Assembly (NCBI RefSeq): GCF_000434895.1
Contig: NZ_FR892795.1
Coordinates: 1-50,784, forward strand
Direction: 5' to 3'
DNA from: Phascolarctobacterium succinatutens CAG:287
GTDB lineage: Bacteria; Bacillota; Negativicutes; Acidaminococcales; Acidaminococcaceae
Length of the DNA: 50,784 nucleotides
Each line of letters starts with the position of its first letter. The stretch's first letter is position 1. The notes beneath the pieces are model-generated. The model did no database searches. It was not told where the DNA came from and saw nothing but the letters and a program-made list of their open reading frames with translations. The position numbers and the translations under genes are program-made. Positions 1 to 6,336 of this stretch are shown one piece after another.

Positions 1-118
1 TGTTGATGCTGTCATAAGCCCAGTGACCAGCAGGAACGTCAGAGAACGGGTTAGCAGCGTAAGCGGAAGCAGTTACGCCCAGAGCCATAGCCATAGCTAA
101 TACTAAAGATTTTTTCAT
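1..118 (-). CDS. SLH-domain outer-membrane porin, OmpM-like (N-terminal fragment, runs off window)
   Basis: Only the first 39 codons are present; the gene continues beyond position 1. The start ATG (complement of 116-118) follows a strong AAAGGAGG ribosome site. The peptide has a lysine start, a hydrophobic signal segment ending AYA, and then the opening of an SLH domain (NPFSDVPAGHWAYDSIN). It matches the N-terminus of the complete porin at 2026-3252, so the two are tandem paralogues. SLH-porins of Negativicutes anchor the outer membrane to peptidoglycan and act as major pores. The barrel region cannot be judged from this fragment. Confidence 0.85.
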   Translation of the reverse strand, partial: MKKSLVLAMAMALGVTASAYAANPFSDVPAGHWAYDSIN

Positions 119-206
119 TTTAATTTCCTCCTTTAGGAAAATACATTTGAAAAACTCTGCTATGCTTCTTCGCCTTGGCTTTGATACTCGGCTCGCCGCA
201 GCTTTC

Positions 207-234
207 AGTAAGAGTTGCCTTGTTTCCTCTACCA
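207..234 (-). promoter_or_regulatory. Conserved leader element of porin mRNA, copy 1
   Basis: A 27-nt string (208-234) in the 5' leader of the truncated porin is identical to 3328-3354 in the leader of the second porin, while most of the surrounding leader differs. On the mRNA it can fold as GTAGAG pairing with CTCTTAC (one bulged base) around the loop GAAACAAGGCAA. No known riboswitch class was recognised. The rest of the 119-493 gap holds only this leader, its promoter and a terminator. Confidence 0.5.
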
Positions 235-299
235 TACTCTTTGCAGTCTGCGTTTTTCGCTGCCCTCAGCAGTTAGCATAAGCATTTTTTCATATGCTT

Positions 300-328
300 A
301 TTGTACCACGTTTATAACTATACTACAA
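300..328 (-). promoter_or_regulatory. Sigma-70-type promoter of the truncated porin gene
   Basis: Read on the minus strand: TTGTAG (complement of 323-328), a 17-bp spacer, then TACAAT (complement of 300-305). Transcription would start near 293 and give a leader of about 175 nt before the ATG at 118. Confidence 0.55.
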
Positions 329-428
329 GGGTTTCACAAATTTTTCTTAAATTCGGCAAATAAAGAAGCTCTTCTTTTCTAATAATCATTTGTATGATAT
401 TTTTCCTTTGAAGCTATTTACTCGCAAT

Positions 429-462
429 ACAAAAACCGCCTCTGCAAAATTTACAGAAGCGG
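429..462 (-). terminator. Rho-independent terminator after the secreted hypothetical gene
   Basis: On the minus strand CCGCTTCTG pairs with CAGAGGCGG around a short loop and is followed by TTTTTG. It lies about 30 nt beyond the stop of the gene at 494-1045. Confidence 0.75.
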
Positions 463-493
463 CTTGGTGTTTAAACTAAAATTAAGCTATGAA

Positions 494-1045
494 TTATTTA
501 ACACGCAGAGCACGGTCTACTTCGATGCGTACTGCACGGCCAAATTCTTCATGAGTCCAATCCCAACGGCTGGTCAGAGCTTCAGGAATGGTTTTATCGC
601 TGTAAATGCGATGCTCATAAGCTTTACCGGTGAGCTTGTTGTAAGCAACTGCATAGCCTTGCAGGTCGATTTGCAGTTTACGCTCTTCGCTGGAATCGAT
701 AGCTTTGTCATCCAGCTTGTCCAATTGAACAGCGATAACGATGTCAACATCGCCATCTTTAGCAATTTTTTCCAGAGTTGCAGCACTGGGAACCTTGTTG
801 CCAATCTTAGCATCATTAATAACAGCGGTCAGCTTGTCGTTTTCTACTACTACAAAGCCTTTTTTGCTGTTCAGTACAGCAAGAGCGTTTTTGTAGAAAA
901 CCTGATTTGCCAGTTCGTCTCCGCCTTCAACGTTGTTAATCAAAGGCAGCAGGGCAACGCTTGCAGCTTCAGCTGCACCAAAGCAGGGGATGCTGAAGCA
1001 GATAGCCATAACAGTCATCAATAAATAACGTAAAACCTTTTTCAT
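494..1045 (-). CDS. Secreted hypothetical protein, 183 aa
   Basis: Not assigned to a named family. The start is set at the ATG in the complement of 1043-1045, preceded by TGGAGGAAT; a longer in-frame reading to 1099 lacks a ribosome site. The protein opens with a typical signal peptide (MKKVLRYLL, hydrophobic core, cleavage probably near GAAEA-AS). The mature part begins with an SVALLPLIN strand, an ELANQVFYKNALAVLN helix and a KKGFVVVENDKLTAVI segment. This layout recalls periplasmic CsgG/TolB-like domains, but the resemblance is only by eye. It has its own terminator and sits between two porin genes, so a cell-envelope role is possible but unproven. Confidence 0.75.
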   Translation of the reverse strand: MKKVLRYLLMTVMAICFSIPCFGAAEAASVALLPLINNVEGGDELANQVFYKNALAVLNSKKGFVVVENDKLTAVINDAKIGNKVPSAATLEKIAKDGDVDIVIAVQLDKLDDKAIDSSEERKLQIDLQGYAVAYNKLTGKAYEHRIYSDKTIPEALTSRWDWTHEEFGRAVRIEVDRALRVK

Positions 1046-1151
1046 TTTTATTCCTCCAGACGCATTAAAGTAATGCAGAATATAGGTATATTTTAACATA
1101 AATCTATAGAAAAATACAGTGTTTGCTAAAAATTTTCTGACTGGGGAGTCA

Positions 1152-1508
1152 TTAGAGTAAATTCTTTTCTATATCCCAACATACCTCTTGAAAATTGCAT
1201 TCCAACTGCTGGTTGGTATAACGCAATACCTTTAAGCCATATCCCTGTAAAACCTGCGTACGTTCCGTATCATAGGCTATTCCCTGTTCCGTATAATGCT
1301 GCTTGCCATCTATTTCTATAACAAGTTTGGCTGCGTGGCAGTAGAAGTCAACGATGAACCCACTTATGACTCGTTGTCTTTGCCAATGTAATCTATGCTT
1401 AGACAAATAGCAGTACCACAATTGTCTTTCTTGAGGTGTCATATTCTTCCTATTATTTTTAGCTACCGGCACAAGTTTAATATTACGTTCTCTATAATAT
1501 GAATCCAA
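1152..1508 (-). CDS. DUF559 endonuclease-like protein (Vsr/PD-(D/E)xK superfamily)
   Basis: Small protein with the DUF559 hallmarks: KNMTPQERQLW near the N-terminus, GFIVDFYCHAAKLVIEIDGKQHY in the centre (D and E-x-D-G of the nuclease core), and LKVLRYTNQQL near the end. The family belongs to the Vsr-like restriction-endonuclease fold and its cellular role is mostly unknown. The start is uncertain. The frame is open to a TTG at 1559, but those first 17 codons are the translation of a REP-like repeat. A TTG at 1508, nine bases after AAGGGGG, gives a 118-aa protein of normal family length, so that start is preferred. It is flanked on the upstream side by palindromic repeats. Confidence 0.75.
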   Translation of the reverse strand: MDSYYRERNIKLVPVAKNNRKNMTPQERQLWYCYLSKHRLHWQRQRVISGFIVDFYCHAAKLVIEIDGKQHYTEQGIAYDTERTQVLQGYGLKVLRYTNQQLECNFQEVCWDIEKNLL

Positions 1509-1513
1509 TGTAA

Positions 1514-1572
1514 CATCCCCCTTCCGTCTGCTTGCTTCGCTCGCAGACACCTTCCCCAAGGGGCAGGCAAGT
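1514..1572. repeat. REP-like palindromic element, variant unit
   Basis: This stretch contains CCCCCTTCCGTC, a GCGAAGC-type centre (cttcgctcgc on plus), GACACC and CTTCCCCAAGGGG. It is the layout of short palindromic repeats scattered between genes in gut Firmicutes. It overlaps the upstream in-frame extension of the DUF559 gene. Confidence 0.5.
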
Positions 1573-1611
1573 CTTAAGCGCTTGCTTCATATTCTTTCGA
1601 GCTTTATTTGA

Positions 1612-1728
1612 TTATAGCACACTTTCCTTTCGATAGCTTGGCTTATTAACCTAAGTCAGAACACTGCCATTCACGTTAATTCTTGGTTCTCCCTTGGGGG
1701 AACTGTCGCCGTAGGCGACTAAAGGGGG
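1612..1728 (+). repeat. 117-bp direct repeat, copy 1 (contains a REP-like palindrome)
   Basis: It begins TTATAGCACACTTTCC and ends GACTAAAGGGGG. Copy 2 at 1786-1902 has the same length and only a handful of substitutions. The last 45 bases hold the REP-like unit with palindrome GTCGCCGTAGGCGAC and a CCTTGGGGG block. The gap 1509-2025 between genes holds this repeat, its partner, the poly-C tract and a terminator, and no convincing gene. Confidence 0.85.
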
Positions 1729-1742
1729 ACACAGCCTTGTTT

Positions 1743-1785
1743 CCCCCCCTCCCCCCCCCCTCGCCCCTCTCCTCCCCCCCCCCCC
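1743..1785. repeat. Poly-C low-complexity tract
   Basis: 43 bases of almost pure C with a few T and a single G at 1763, exactly filling most of the space between the two 117-bp repeats. Such runs are a known sequencing and assembly artefact, but could also be a real slippage-prone tract. Confidence 0.9.
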
Positions 1786-1902
1786 TTATAGCACACTTTC
1801 CTTTCGATAGCTTGACTTATTAGCCTAAGTCAGAGCACTGCCATTCGCTTTAATTCTTGGTTCCCCCTTGGGGGAACTGTCGCCGTAGGCGACTAAAGGG
1901 GG
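1786..1902 (+). repeat. 117-bp direct repeat, copy 2
   Basis: Same length as 1612-1728, offset 174 bp, with scattered substitutions (for example GGCTTATTAACC against GACTTATTAGCC). It ends with the same REP-like palindrome. Confidence 0.85.
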
Positions 1903-1947
1903 TGACTGTTGCGCTTTGCGAACCTAAAAAGGAGGGCACTCACACAT

Positions 1948-1980
1948 CAAAAAACGACCGCCCTTCCGGGCGGCCGTCTT
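1948..1980 (-). terminator. Rho-independent terminator of the OmpM-like porin gene
   Basis: On the minus strand ACGGCCGCCC pairs with GGGCGGTCGT (one G-U) around a GGAA tetraloop and is followed by a T run. It lies about 50 nt after the porin stop codon. Confidence 0.85.
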
Positions 1981-2025
1981 CTTATACGCGCGTGTTAAAT
2001 GTTAAGTTGTTGTGTATTACTTAAA

Positions 2026-3252
2026 TTAGAAAGTGAATACAACTTGAGACCACAGAGTCTTGTCGTCAGCATTGGAATCGTCTTTAGCGTCCAGGTCAAC
2101 ATACTCAACGGTACCAACGATGTTCTTAGCGAAGGTGTAGTTTACGCCAGCTTTCCAGCCTTCGAAACCATCATGTTTTTTACGCAGGTCGTTAGCAAAA
2201 CCGGTGTTCCAGCCGTTGGAGATCATGGTGGAAGCAGCCAGGTCATAGTAGCCTACATATGCGCCGAAGGAACCAACCTTAGCAGCTTTAGCGCCTTTGT
2301 AGTTCAGAGCTGCATACCAGCCGTCATCTTCACCTTTAGCGTTTTCAACATCACCCTTCAGGTAGCCAGCTTTCAGGCCAACATTCTTATCGAATGCATA
2401 GTTAGCGCCAACAGCCCAAATCTTGTTGTCAAGTTTATTGCCAGCAACGTCTTTCAGGTTTTCATCTTTATCAACGTCTACATAAACAGCTTCTAAGCCC
2501 AAAGCACCAACTTTACCGCTCAGAGAAATTGCATAGTAGTCATCAGCCAAGCAACCTTTATCAGTGCTGGACAGTTTACCAAATTCAGCAGCCAGTTTTA
2601 CGTCTTTGCCATAAGTAGCTTTAACGCGGTCAGCACGGTGGGAAAGGATTTCACCGCCGAAAATAGCAGCATTGTTACGACCAGCTTCAACAGCCAGGCC
2701 ACCCAGACGGCCGTTTACAAATGCACGTTGGAATTTAGTATCCTCATCGCCTTTGTTATCGCTGTTACCATCTTTTACAAATGTTTGCTCGTTTTGCAGC
2801 ATTGCAGTGTAAGACCAATCATCGTTTACTTGGCCTTTAATCCAAATACGAGAACGCAGTTTGGAGTTATCTTTGTCAGCGGTATCTTTGTAGTCTTCGT
2901 AATGAGCACGGATTTCACCGGTAATCTTTACATTGTCAGCTTTTTTCTCCAGGTTAGCAACACGAACGCCCAGGTTATCCAGCTCGTCAGCGAATTCAGC
3001 AGCCAGCTTGTCAACGTTAGCGCCTTTTGCCATTGCTTTAGCAACGATTTGAGCCATTTCATAACGAGTCATCAGCTTGTCGCCACCGAAGGTGGAGTCG
3101 CCGTAGCCTTCGATTACGCCAGCAGCAGCCAGTTTGTTGATGCTGTCATAAGCCCAGTGACCAGCAGGAACGTCAGAGAACGGGTTAGCAGCGTAAGCAG
3201 ATGCGGTTACACCAAGAGCCATTGCCATTGCGAGTACTAAGGATTTTTTCAT
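2026..3252 (-). CDS. SLH-domain outer-membrane porin (OmpM/Mep45-like), 408 aa
   Basis: The signal peptide (residues 1-21, ending SAYA) is followed by one SLH domain (about 22-85; FSDVPAGHWAYDSINKL, GVIEGYGDSTFGG, TRYEMAQIVAKA). A short heptad-like linker (about 90-110) leads into a roughly 300-residue beta-barrel of alternating aromatic strands ending in a terminal phenylalanine (VVFTF), as outer-membrane barrels do. In Negativicutes these proteins bind modified peptidoglycan through the SLH domain and tether the outer membrane while forming the main diffusion pore. The ATG follows AGAGGAGG. It is a single-gene transcript with its own promoter, long leader and terminator, and is a paralogue of the fragment at 1-118. 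Confidence 0.93.
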   Translation of the reverse strand: MKKSLVLAMAMALGVTASAYAANPFSDVPAGHWAYDSINKLAAAGVIEGYGDSTFGGDKLMTRYEMAQIVAKAMAKGANVDKLAAEFADELDNLGVRVANLEKKADNVKITGEIRAHYEDYKDTADKDNSKLRSRIWIKGQVNDDWSYTAMLQNEQTFVKDGNSDNKGDEDTKFQRAFVNGRLGGLAVEAGRNNAAIFGGEILSHRADRVKATYGKDVKLAAEFGKLSSTDKGCLADDYYAISLSGKVGALGLEAVYVDVDKDENLKDVAGNKLDNKIWAVGANYAFDKNVGLKAGYLKGDVENAKGEDDGWYAALNYKGAKAAKVGSFGAYVGYYDLAASTMISNGWNTGFANDLRKKHDGFEGWKAGVNYTFAKNIVGTVEYVDLDAKDDSNADDKTLWSQVVFTF

Positions 3253-3327
3253 TGTAATTTCCTCCTCTTATCTTAAGAGATTTTTATTTATTACAAAATC
3301 CTTCGCAAGTTCCCGCCTGCAAGTCCG

Positions 3328-3354
3328 GTAAGAGTTGCCTTGTTTCCTCTACCA
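3328..3354 (-). promoter_or_regulatory. Conserved leader element of porin mRNA, copy 2
   Basis: Identical over 27 nt to 208-234. It folds as GGTAGAG with CTCTTACC (one bulge) around GAAACAAGGCAA. It sits about 75-100 nt upstream of the porin start codon in both genes. Confidence 0.5.
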
Positions 3355-3455
3355 CGCACGAGCTTCGCCTGTTTCAAGGATTTCATAATCAAGGGGTGAA
3401 ATCATAGATTGGAGTATTTCGTTTTTTGACTTACTCTAATCTAAATCATACTTAT

Positions 3456-3484
3456 ATTATAATGGCGGGTGACTACCTAGTCAA
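3456..3484 (-). promoter_or_regulatory. Strong sigma-70-type promoter of the OmpM-like porin
   Basis: On the minus strand: TTGACT (complement of 3479-3484), a 17-bp spacer and TATAAT (complement of 3456-3461). It gives a leader of about 195 nt, consistent with a highly expressed outer-membrane protein. The rest of 3253-3755 holds this leader, some AT-rich sequence and the iterated repeat at 3616. Confidence 0.75.
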
Positions 3485-3615
3485 GAGTCTTTTTCAGAAA
3501 ATTTTTAATAGAATAAGAATTATTCCTAGTAAGAATGTTTACAAAGACCAGACAGCGCCTTGCACAGGCCTGCCAGCGTTGTAGTAAAACACTTGCCAAA
3601 GTCATTTTTAACGCG

Positions 3616-3719
3616 TTTTAAAGTATACTTCCGAAAATTCTCGAAAAATTTAAAGTATACTTTCAGAAATTCGTCAAAAATCGTAAGTATACTTTCAATT
3701 TTGCTTGTGCTGTGTTTTT
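3616..3719 (+). repeat. 104-bp direct repeat upstream of the DUF4143 ATPase, with three AAGTATACTT palindromes
   Basis: Three copies of the perfect palindrome AAGTATACTT lie at 3621-3630, 3653-3662 and 3685-3694, exactly 32 bp apart, separated by related A/T-rich spacers. The block recurs at 5196-5299 with five differences. It ends inside the promoter of the ATPase gene, between TTGTGC at 3705-3710 and TATAAT at 3728-3733. Confidence 0.92.
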
Positions 3720-3733
3720 GAGTGGGTTATAAT
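3705..3733 (+). promoter_or_regulatory. Probable promoter of the DUF4143 ATPase gene
   Basis: TTGTGC (3705-3710), a 17-bp spacer, then TATAAT (3728-3733), 22 bp before the start codon. The third AAGTATACTT palindrome ends about ten bases upstream of the -35 box, a position suited to an activator or repressor. Confidence 0.5.
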
Positions 3734-3755
3734 AGAATTGTAAGGCGGTGATATT

Positions 3756-5201
3756 ATGGCTATTATTAAGCAAGAAAATATTTTAAAAGTCCTTGCAGGC
3801 TTCAACCCTTGGTGGAAAACTGGTGCAGTAGCCCCTGCATTTCTTAAAAGCTATAAACGAATTTCCTATTATGAAACACTGGAAAAAATTTCTCATACTA
3901 CTATACGTCGCAACGTCATTCTTTCCGGTGCCAGACGTGTCGGTAAAACAACCATTATATATCAGGTTATCGATAATTTACTGAAGCAGGGTGTTGCGCC
4001 TGAGCAAATCGTTTTTATCTCCCTAGATCATCCTATTTTGAAATTAAGCAGCATGGATGCCATATTAGAATGCTATCACGAAAATATTCATCCTGACAAA
4101 GATGTTTATTACTTTTTTGATGAAATCCAATATGCTGCTGATTGGCCCGGTTGGTTAAAAATCATCTACGACACACAGCCTGAAAGCAAGGTTATCGCAA
4201 CCGGTTCTGCAAGCCCGGCTCTGGTAAAGGGCAGCACAGAAAGCGGTGCTGGCCGCTGGTCTGTAATTCAGGTGCCAACGCTTTCTTTTTATGAGTATTG
4301 TTCACTCATCGGCATCAGTATCACAAATCTTCCCGAAAATCTGCTGCTTTCGCAGCTGCTGTCGATGACTCAAGCCGAGCGTACCAATATTATGCTCAAA
4401 TTAGAAAGCCTCCGACTGCACTTTAACCGCTATCTTCTTGTTGGTGGCTTTCCTGAGCTTGCTTTAGCTGAGGACGATTTTTTTGCGCAGCAGATTATGC
4501 GTGAAGACATTGTAGACAAGGTTTTAAAGCGAGATTTACCAGCCCTGTATAATATCCGTAATCCCCTGGAATTGGAGCGCATCTTTCTCTACCTGTGCAA
4601 CGTTTCCTCTGAAATCGTTTCCTATGACAGTATTGCCAAAGAGCTGAATGGTGTATCGCGCCCTACTGTGGAAAATTATGTCCGCTACCTGGAAAGTGCT
4701 AATTTAATCTACATCAGTAATCCTGTCCATATCGAAGGCAAAAAAATTCTTAAAAGCAAGCCAAAAATCTATATTGCTGATGCAGCTATACGTAATGCCG
4801 TGCTGATGAATGATGACCTGCTCACAAATGCTGCAGAAATGGGTAAAATTGTAGAAACAACTATTTATAAGCATGTTAAAACCTTCTGTTATCGCAAGGC
4901 TACTAGCGTAGGCTATTATCGTGCTGCCGGTTCGGAAAAAGAAATAGATGTCGTTGCTGAATATCCTGCTAATAAAGATATTTTGATTGAAGTAAAATAT
5001 CGTGAGCAAGCACCCATCAGCAACAATGACGCTATCTGTACCCTTGCAGGCAAAGCCGAGCTTGGCATAATTATTACTAAGCGCCAGGACGATTATGGTG
5101 TACATGACACACCTGATGGCAAGCAGCTTTTGCGCATCCCTGCCTACGCCTTCTGCTACCTTTTAAGCTTGGCAGAAAAGAATAACATTGCCTCTTTTTA
5201 A
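3756..5201 (+). CDS. AAA-family ATPase with C-terminal DUF4143 domain, 481 aa
   Basis: Walker A is GARRVGKTT at residues 58-66 and Walker B is YYFFDEIQY with acidic residues near 122-123; a sensor-like VIATGSAS follows. The second half contains a winged-helix-like stretch (IAKELNGVSRPTVENYVRYLE). The C-terminal DUF4143 region has an EIDVV...ILIEVKYRE pattern that resembles a PD-(D/E)xK nuclease core. These ATPases are common, often horizontally moved, and have no settled function. The start follows AAGGCGGTG. The stop codon lies inside the downstream 104-bp repeat, so gene and repeats form one unit. Its neighbours on both sides are unrelated and on the other strand, which suggests an inserted cassette. 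Confidence 0.9.
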   Translation: MAIIKQENILKVLAGFNPWWKTGAVAPAFLKSYKRISYYETLEKISHTTIRRNVILSGARRVGKTTIIYQVIDNLLKQGVAPEQIVFISLDHPILKLSSMDAILECYHENIHPDKDVYYFFDEIQYAADWPGWLKIIYDTQPESKVIATGSASPALVKGSTESGAGRWSVIQVPTLSFYEYCSLIGISITNLPENLLLSQLLSMTQAERTNIMLKLESLRLHFNRYLLVGGFPELALAEDDFFAQQIMREDIVDKVLKRDLPALYNIRNPLELERIFLYLCNVSSEIVSYDSIAKELNGVSRPTVENYVRYLESANLIYISNPVHIEGKKILKSKPKIYIADAAIRNAVLMNDDLLTNAAEMGKIVETTIYKHVKTFCYRKATSVGYYRAAGSEKEIDVVAEYPANKDILIEVKYREQAPISNNDAICTLAGKAELGIIITKRQDDYGVHDTPDGKQLLRIPAYAFCYLLSLAEKNNIASF

Positions 5202-5299
5202 AGTATACTTCCGAAAATTCCCGAAAAATTGAAAGTATACTTTCAGAAATTCGCCAAAAATCGTAAGTATACTTTCAATTTTGCTTGCGCTATGTTTTT
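5196..5299 (+). repeat. 104-bp direct repeat downstream of the DUF4143 ATPase, with three AAGTATACTT palindromes
   Basis: Palindromes at 5201-5210, 5233-5242 and 5265-5274 repeat the exact 32-bp spacing seen upstream. The block matches 3616-3719 at 99 of 104 positions, offset 1580 bp. It includes the stop codon of the ATPase gene. Unlike the upstream copy it is not followed by a -10 box. Confidence 0.92.
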
Positions 5300-5311
5300 C
5301 TCCGCATAAAT

Positions 5312-5347
5312 AAAAAAAACAGCAGTGCCATGCGTTCGGCACTGCTG
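5312..5347 (-). terminator. Rho-independent terminator
   Basis: On the minus strand CAGCAGTGCC and GGCACTGCTG form a perfect 10-bp stem followed by eight T. It would stop transcripts from the promoter at 5434-5462 and read-through from the DUF554 gene. Confidence 0.8.
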
Positions 5348-5433
5348 CTTTCAGAGGGTTGATGTTGTGAAAGGATGTATAAAAGAAAAGGGGTATTATG
5401 TATCAGTCAGTGGGATTGCTAACTGATGAGCTT

Positions 5434-5462
5434 ATTATAAGGCGAACTGACTGATTAGTCAA
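5434..5462 (-). promoter_or_regulatory. Strong minus-strand promoter with operator-like dyads and no evident gene
   Basis: TTGACT (complement of 5457-5462), a 17-bp spacer and TATAAT (complement of 5434-5439). A dyad of the form TGACT-N4-AGTCA overlaps the -35 box. A second, imperfect one (CAGTCAGT ... ACTGAT at about 5404-5427) lies just past the start point. This resembles TetR-type operator placement. Only about 115 nt separate the start point from the terminator at 5312, and no open frame of note is present. The gap 5300-5507 holds nothing else. Confidence 0.6.
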
Positions 5463-5507
5463 TGGATAATCTGTGAACTTTGCATCGTTTTGATGAACTC
5501 TAAAAAA

Positions 5508-6191
5508 TCATCTTACTGCTGCCATCAGTGCGTAAAAAATCGGCGGCACGACAAGCGCCGGCAGCATATTAAGCGTTTTGCAATCACGCAGCTGCAAAAT
5601 CCCCAGGCCACTGCTCATCAGAAAAATGCCTCCCAAAACGGAGATTTCGCCCATCAGCGCCGACGTCATATAGGGCGCAATTACTCCGGCGAAAAGATAA
5701 ATGCTACCCTGCCACAACAGCAGCACCAAGGCCGCCGCCGTAATGCCAATGCCATAGGCCGAGCCAAGAATAATCGACGAAACAAAATCAAGCGTCGCGT
5801 TGGTATACAGATAGGTATTGTTGCCGTTGAGCCTGCTTTCAATCGGCCCCAAAATAGAAAGCGTGCCGATGCAGAACAGCAAAATAGCGGTTGAAAGTCC
5901 TTCCGCCAGCTTGCTGCCACTCTTAGCGCTTGCCAAAAGCTTGTGAAAACGGCCGTCTATATCCAGCCAGGTTCCTATCACCGTACCAATGGCGATGCTG
6001 GCGATAAATAATACCGGGTAGGTTGTTTTCGGCATATTGCTGACAAAGGCATTCGCTCCCAAGCCTACGGTTGCCAGACCAAGGCCGTCGAAAAGCGCTG
6101 TTTTATAGCGTTCGTTAACACCTCTGCTGAGAAAGCTGCCGATTACAGAGCCGGTTAAAATTGCACTTACATTAACGATTGTTCCTAACAT
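5508..6191 (-). CDS. DUF554 family membrane protein, 227 aa
   Basis: A multi-spanning inner-membrane protein of unknown function. It opens MLGTIVNVSAILTGSVIGSFL and contains GLGLATVGLGAN and FCIGTLSILGPIE, the conserved glycine-rich segments of the DUF554 (YdfK/YqgA-like) family. About six or seven hydrophobic helices can be seen. The start at 6191 is chosen because GAGGGG lies just upstream and the family begins at this residue; a 25-codon extension is open but lacks family similarity. It is divergent from the DUF3298-like gene at 6337. Confidence 0.88.
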   Translation of the reverse strand: MLGTIVNVSAILTGSVIGSFLSRGVNERYKTALFDGLGLATVGLGANAFVSNMPKTTYPVLFIASIAIGTVIGTWLDIDGRFHKLLASAKSGSKLAEGLSTAILLFCIGTLSILGPIESRLNGNNTYLYTNATLDFVSSIILGSAYGIGITAAALVLLLWQGSIYLFAGVIAPYMTSALMGEISVLGGIFLMSSGLGILQLRDCKTLNMLPALVVPPIFYALMAAVR

Positions 6192-6267
6192 TTTCAATAT
6201 CCCCTCAAGTTTACAAATACTTCCTGCGCAGGCTACAAAGATTTTACACTTCCCCCGCTCAGGCATC

Positions 6268-6296
6268 TTTACAGATACCCTTTTATTTTATACTAT
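6268..6296 (+). promoter_or_regulatory. Promoter of the secreted DUF3298-like gene
   Basis: TTTACA (6268-6273), a 17-bp spacer and TACTAT (6291-6296), giving a leader of about 35 nt to the ATG at 6337. Confidence 0.45.
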
Positions 6297-6336
6297 ATTA
6301 GTACCAAATACAATTCCTACAAAGGGGGAAATACGA

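Noticed and set aside
3616..3719. The AAGTATACTT array as a CRISPR
   Set aside because: The unit is a 10-bp palindrome with related rather than unique spacers, only three copies, and no cas genes nearby. No CRISPR array was seen anywhere in the window.
5399..5455. An 18-codon plus-strand frame starting MYQSVGLLTDEL with AAAAGGGG upstream
   Set aside because: It lies across the dyads and promoter of the opposite strand, is very short and has no recognisable similarity. The base pattern is better explained as operator sequence.
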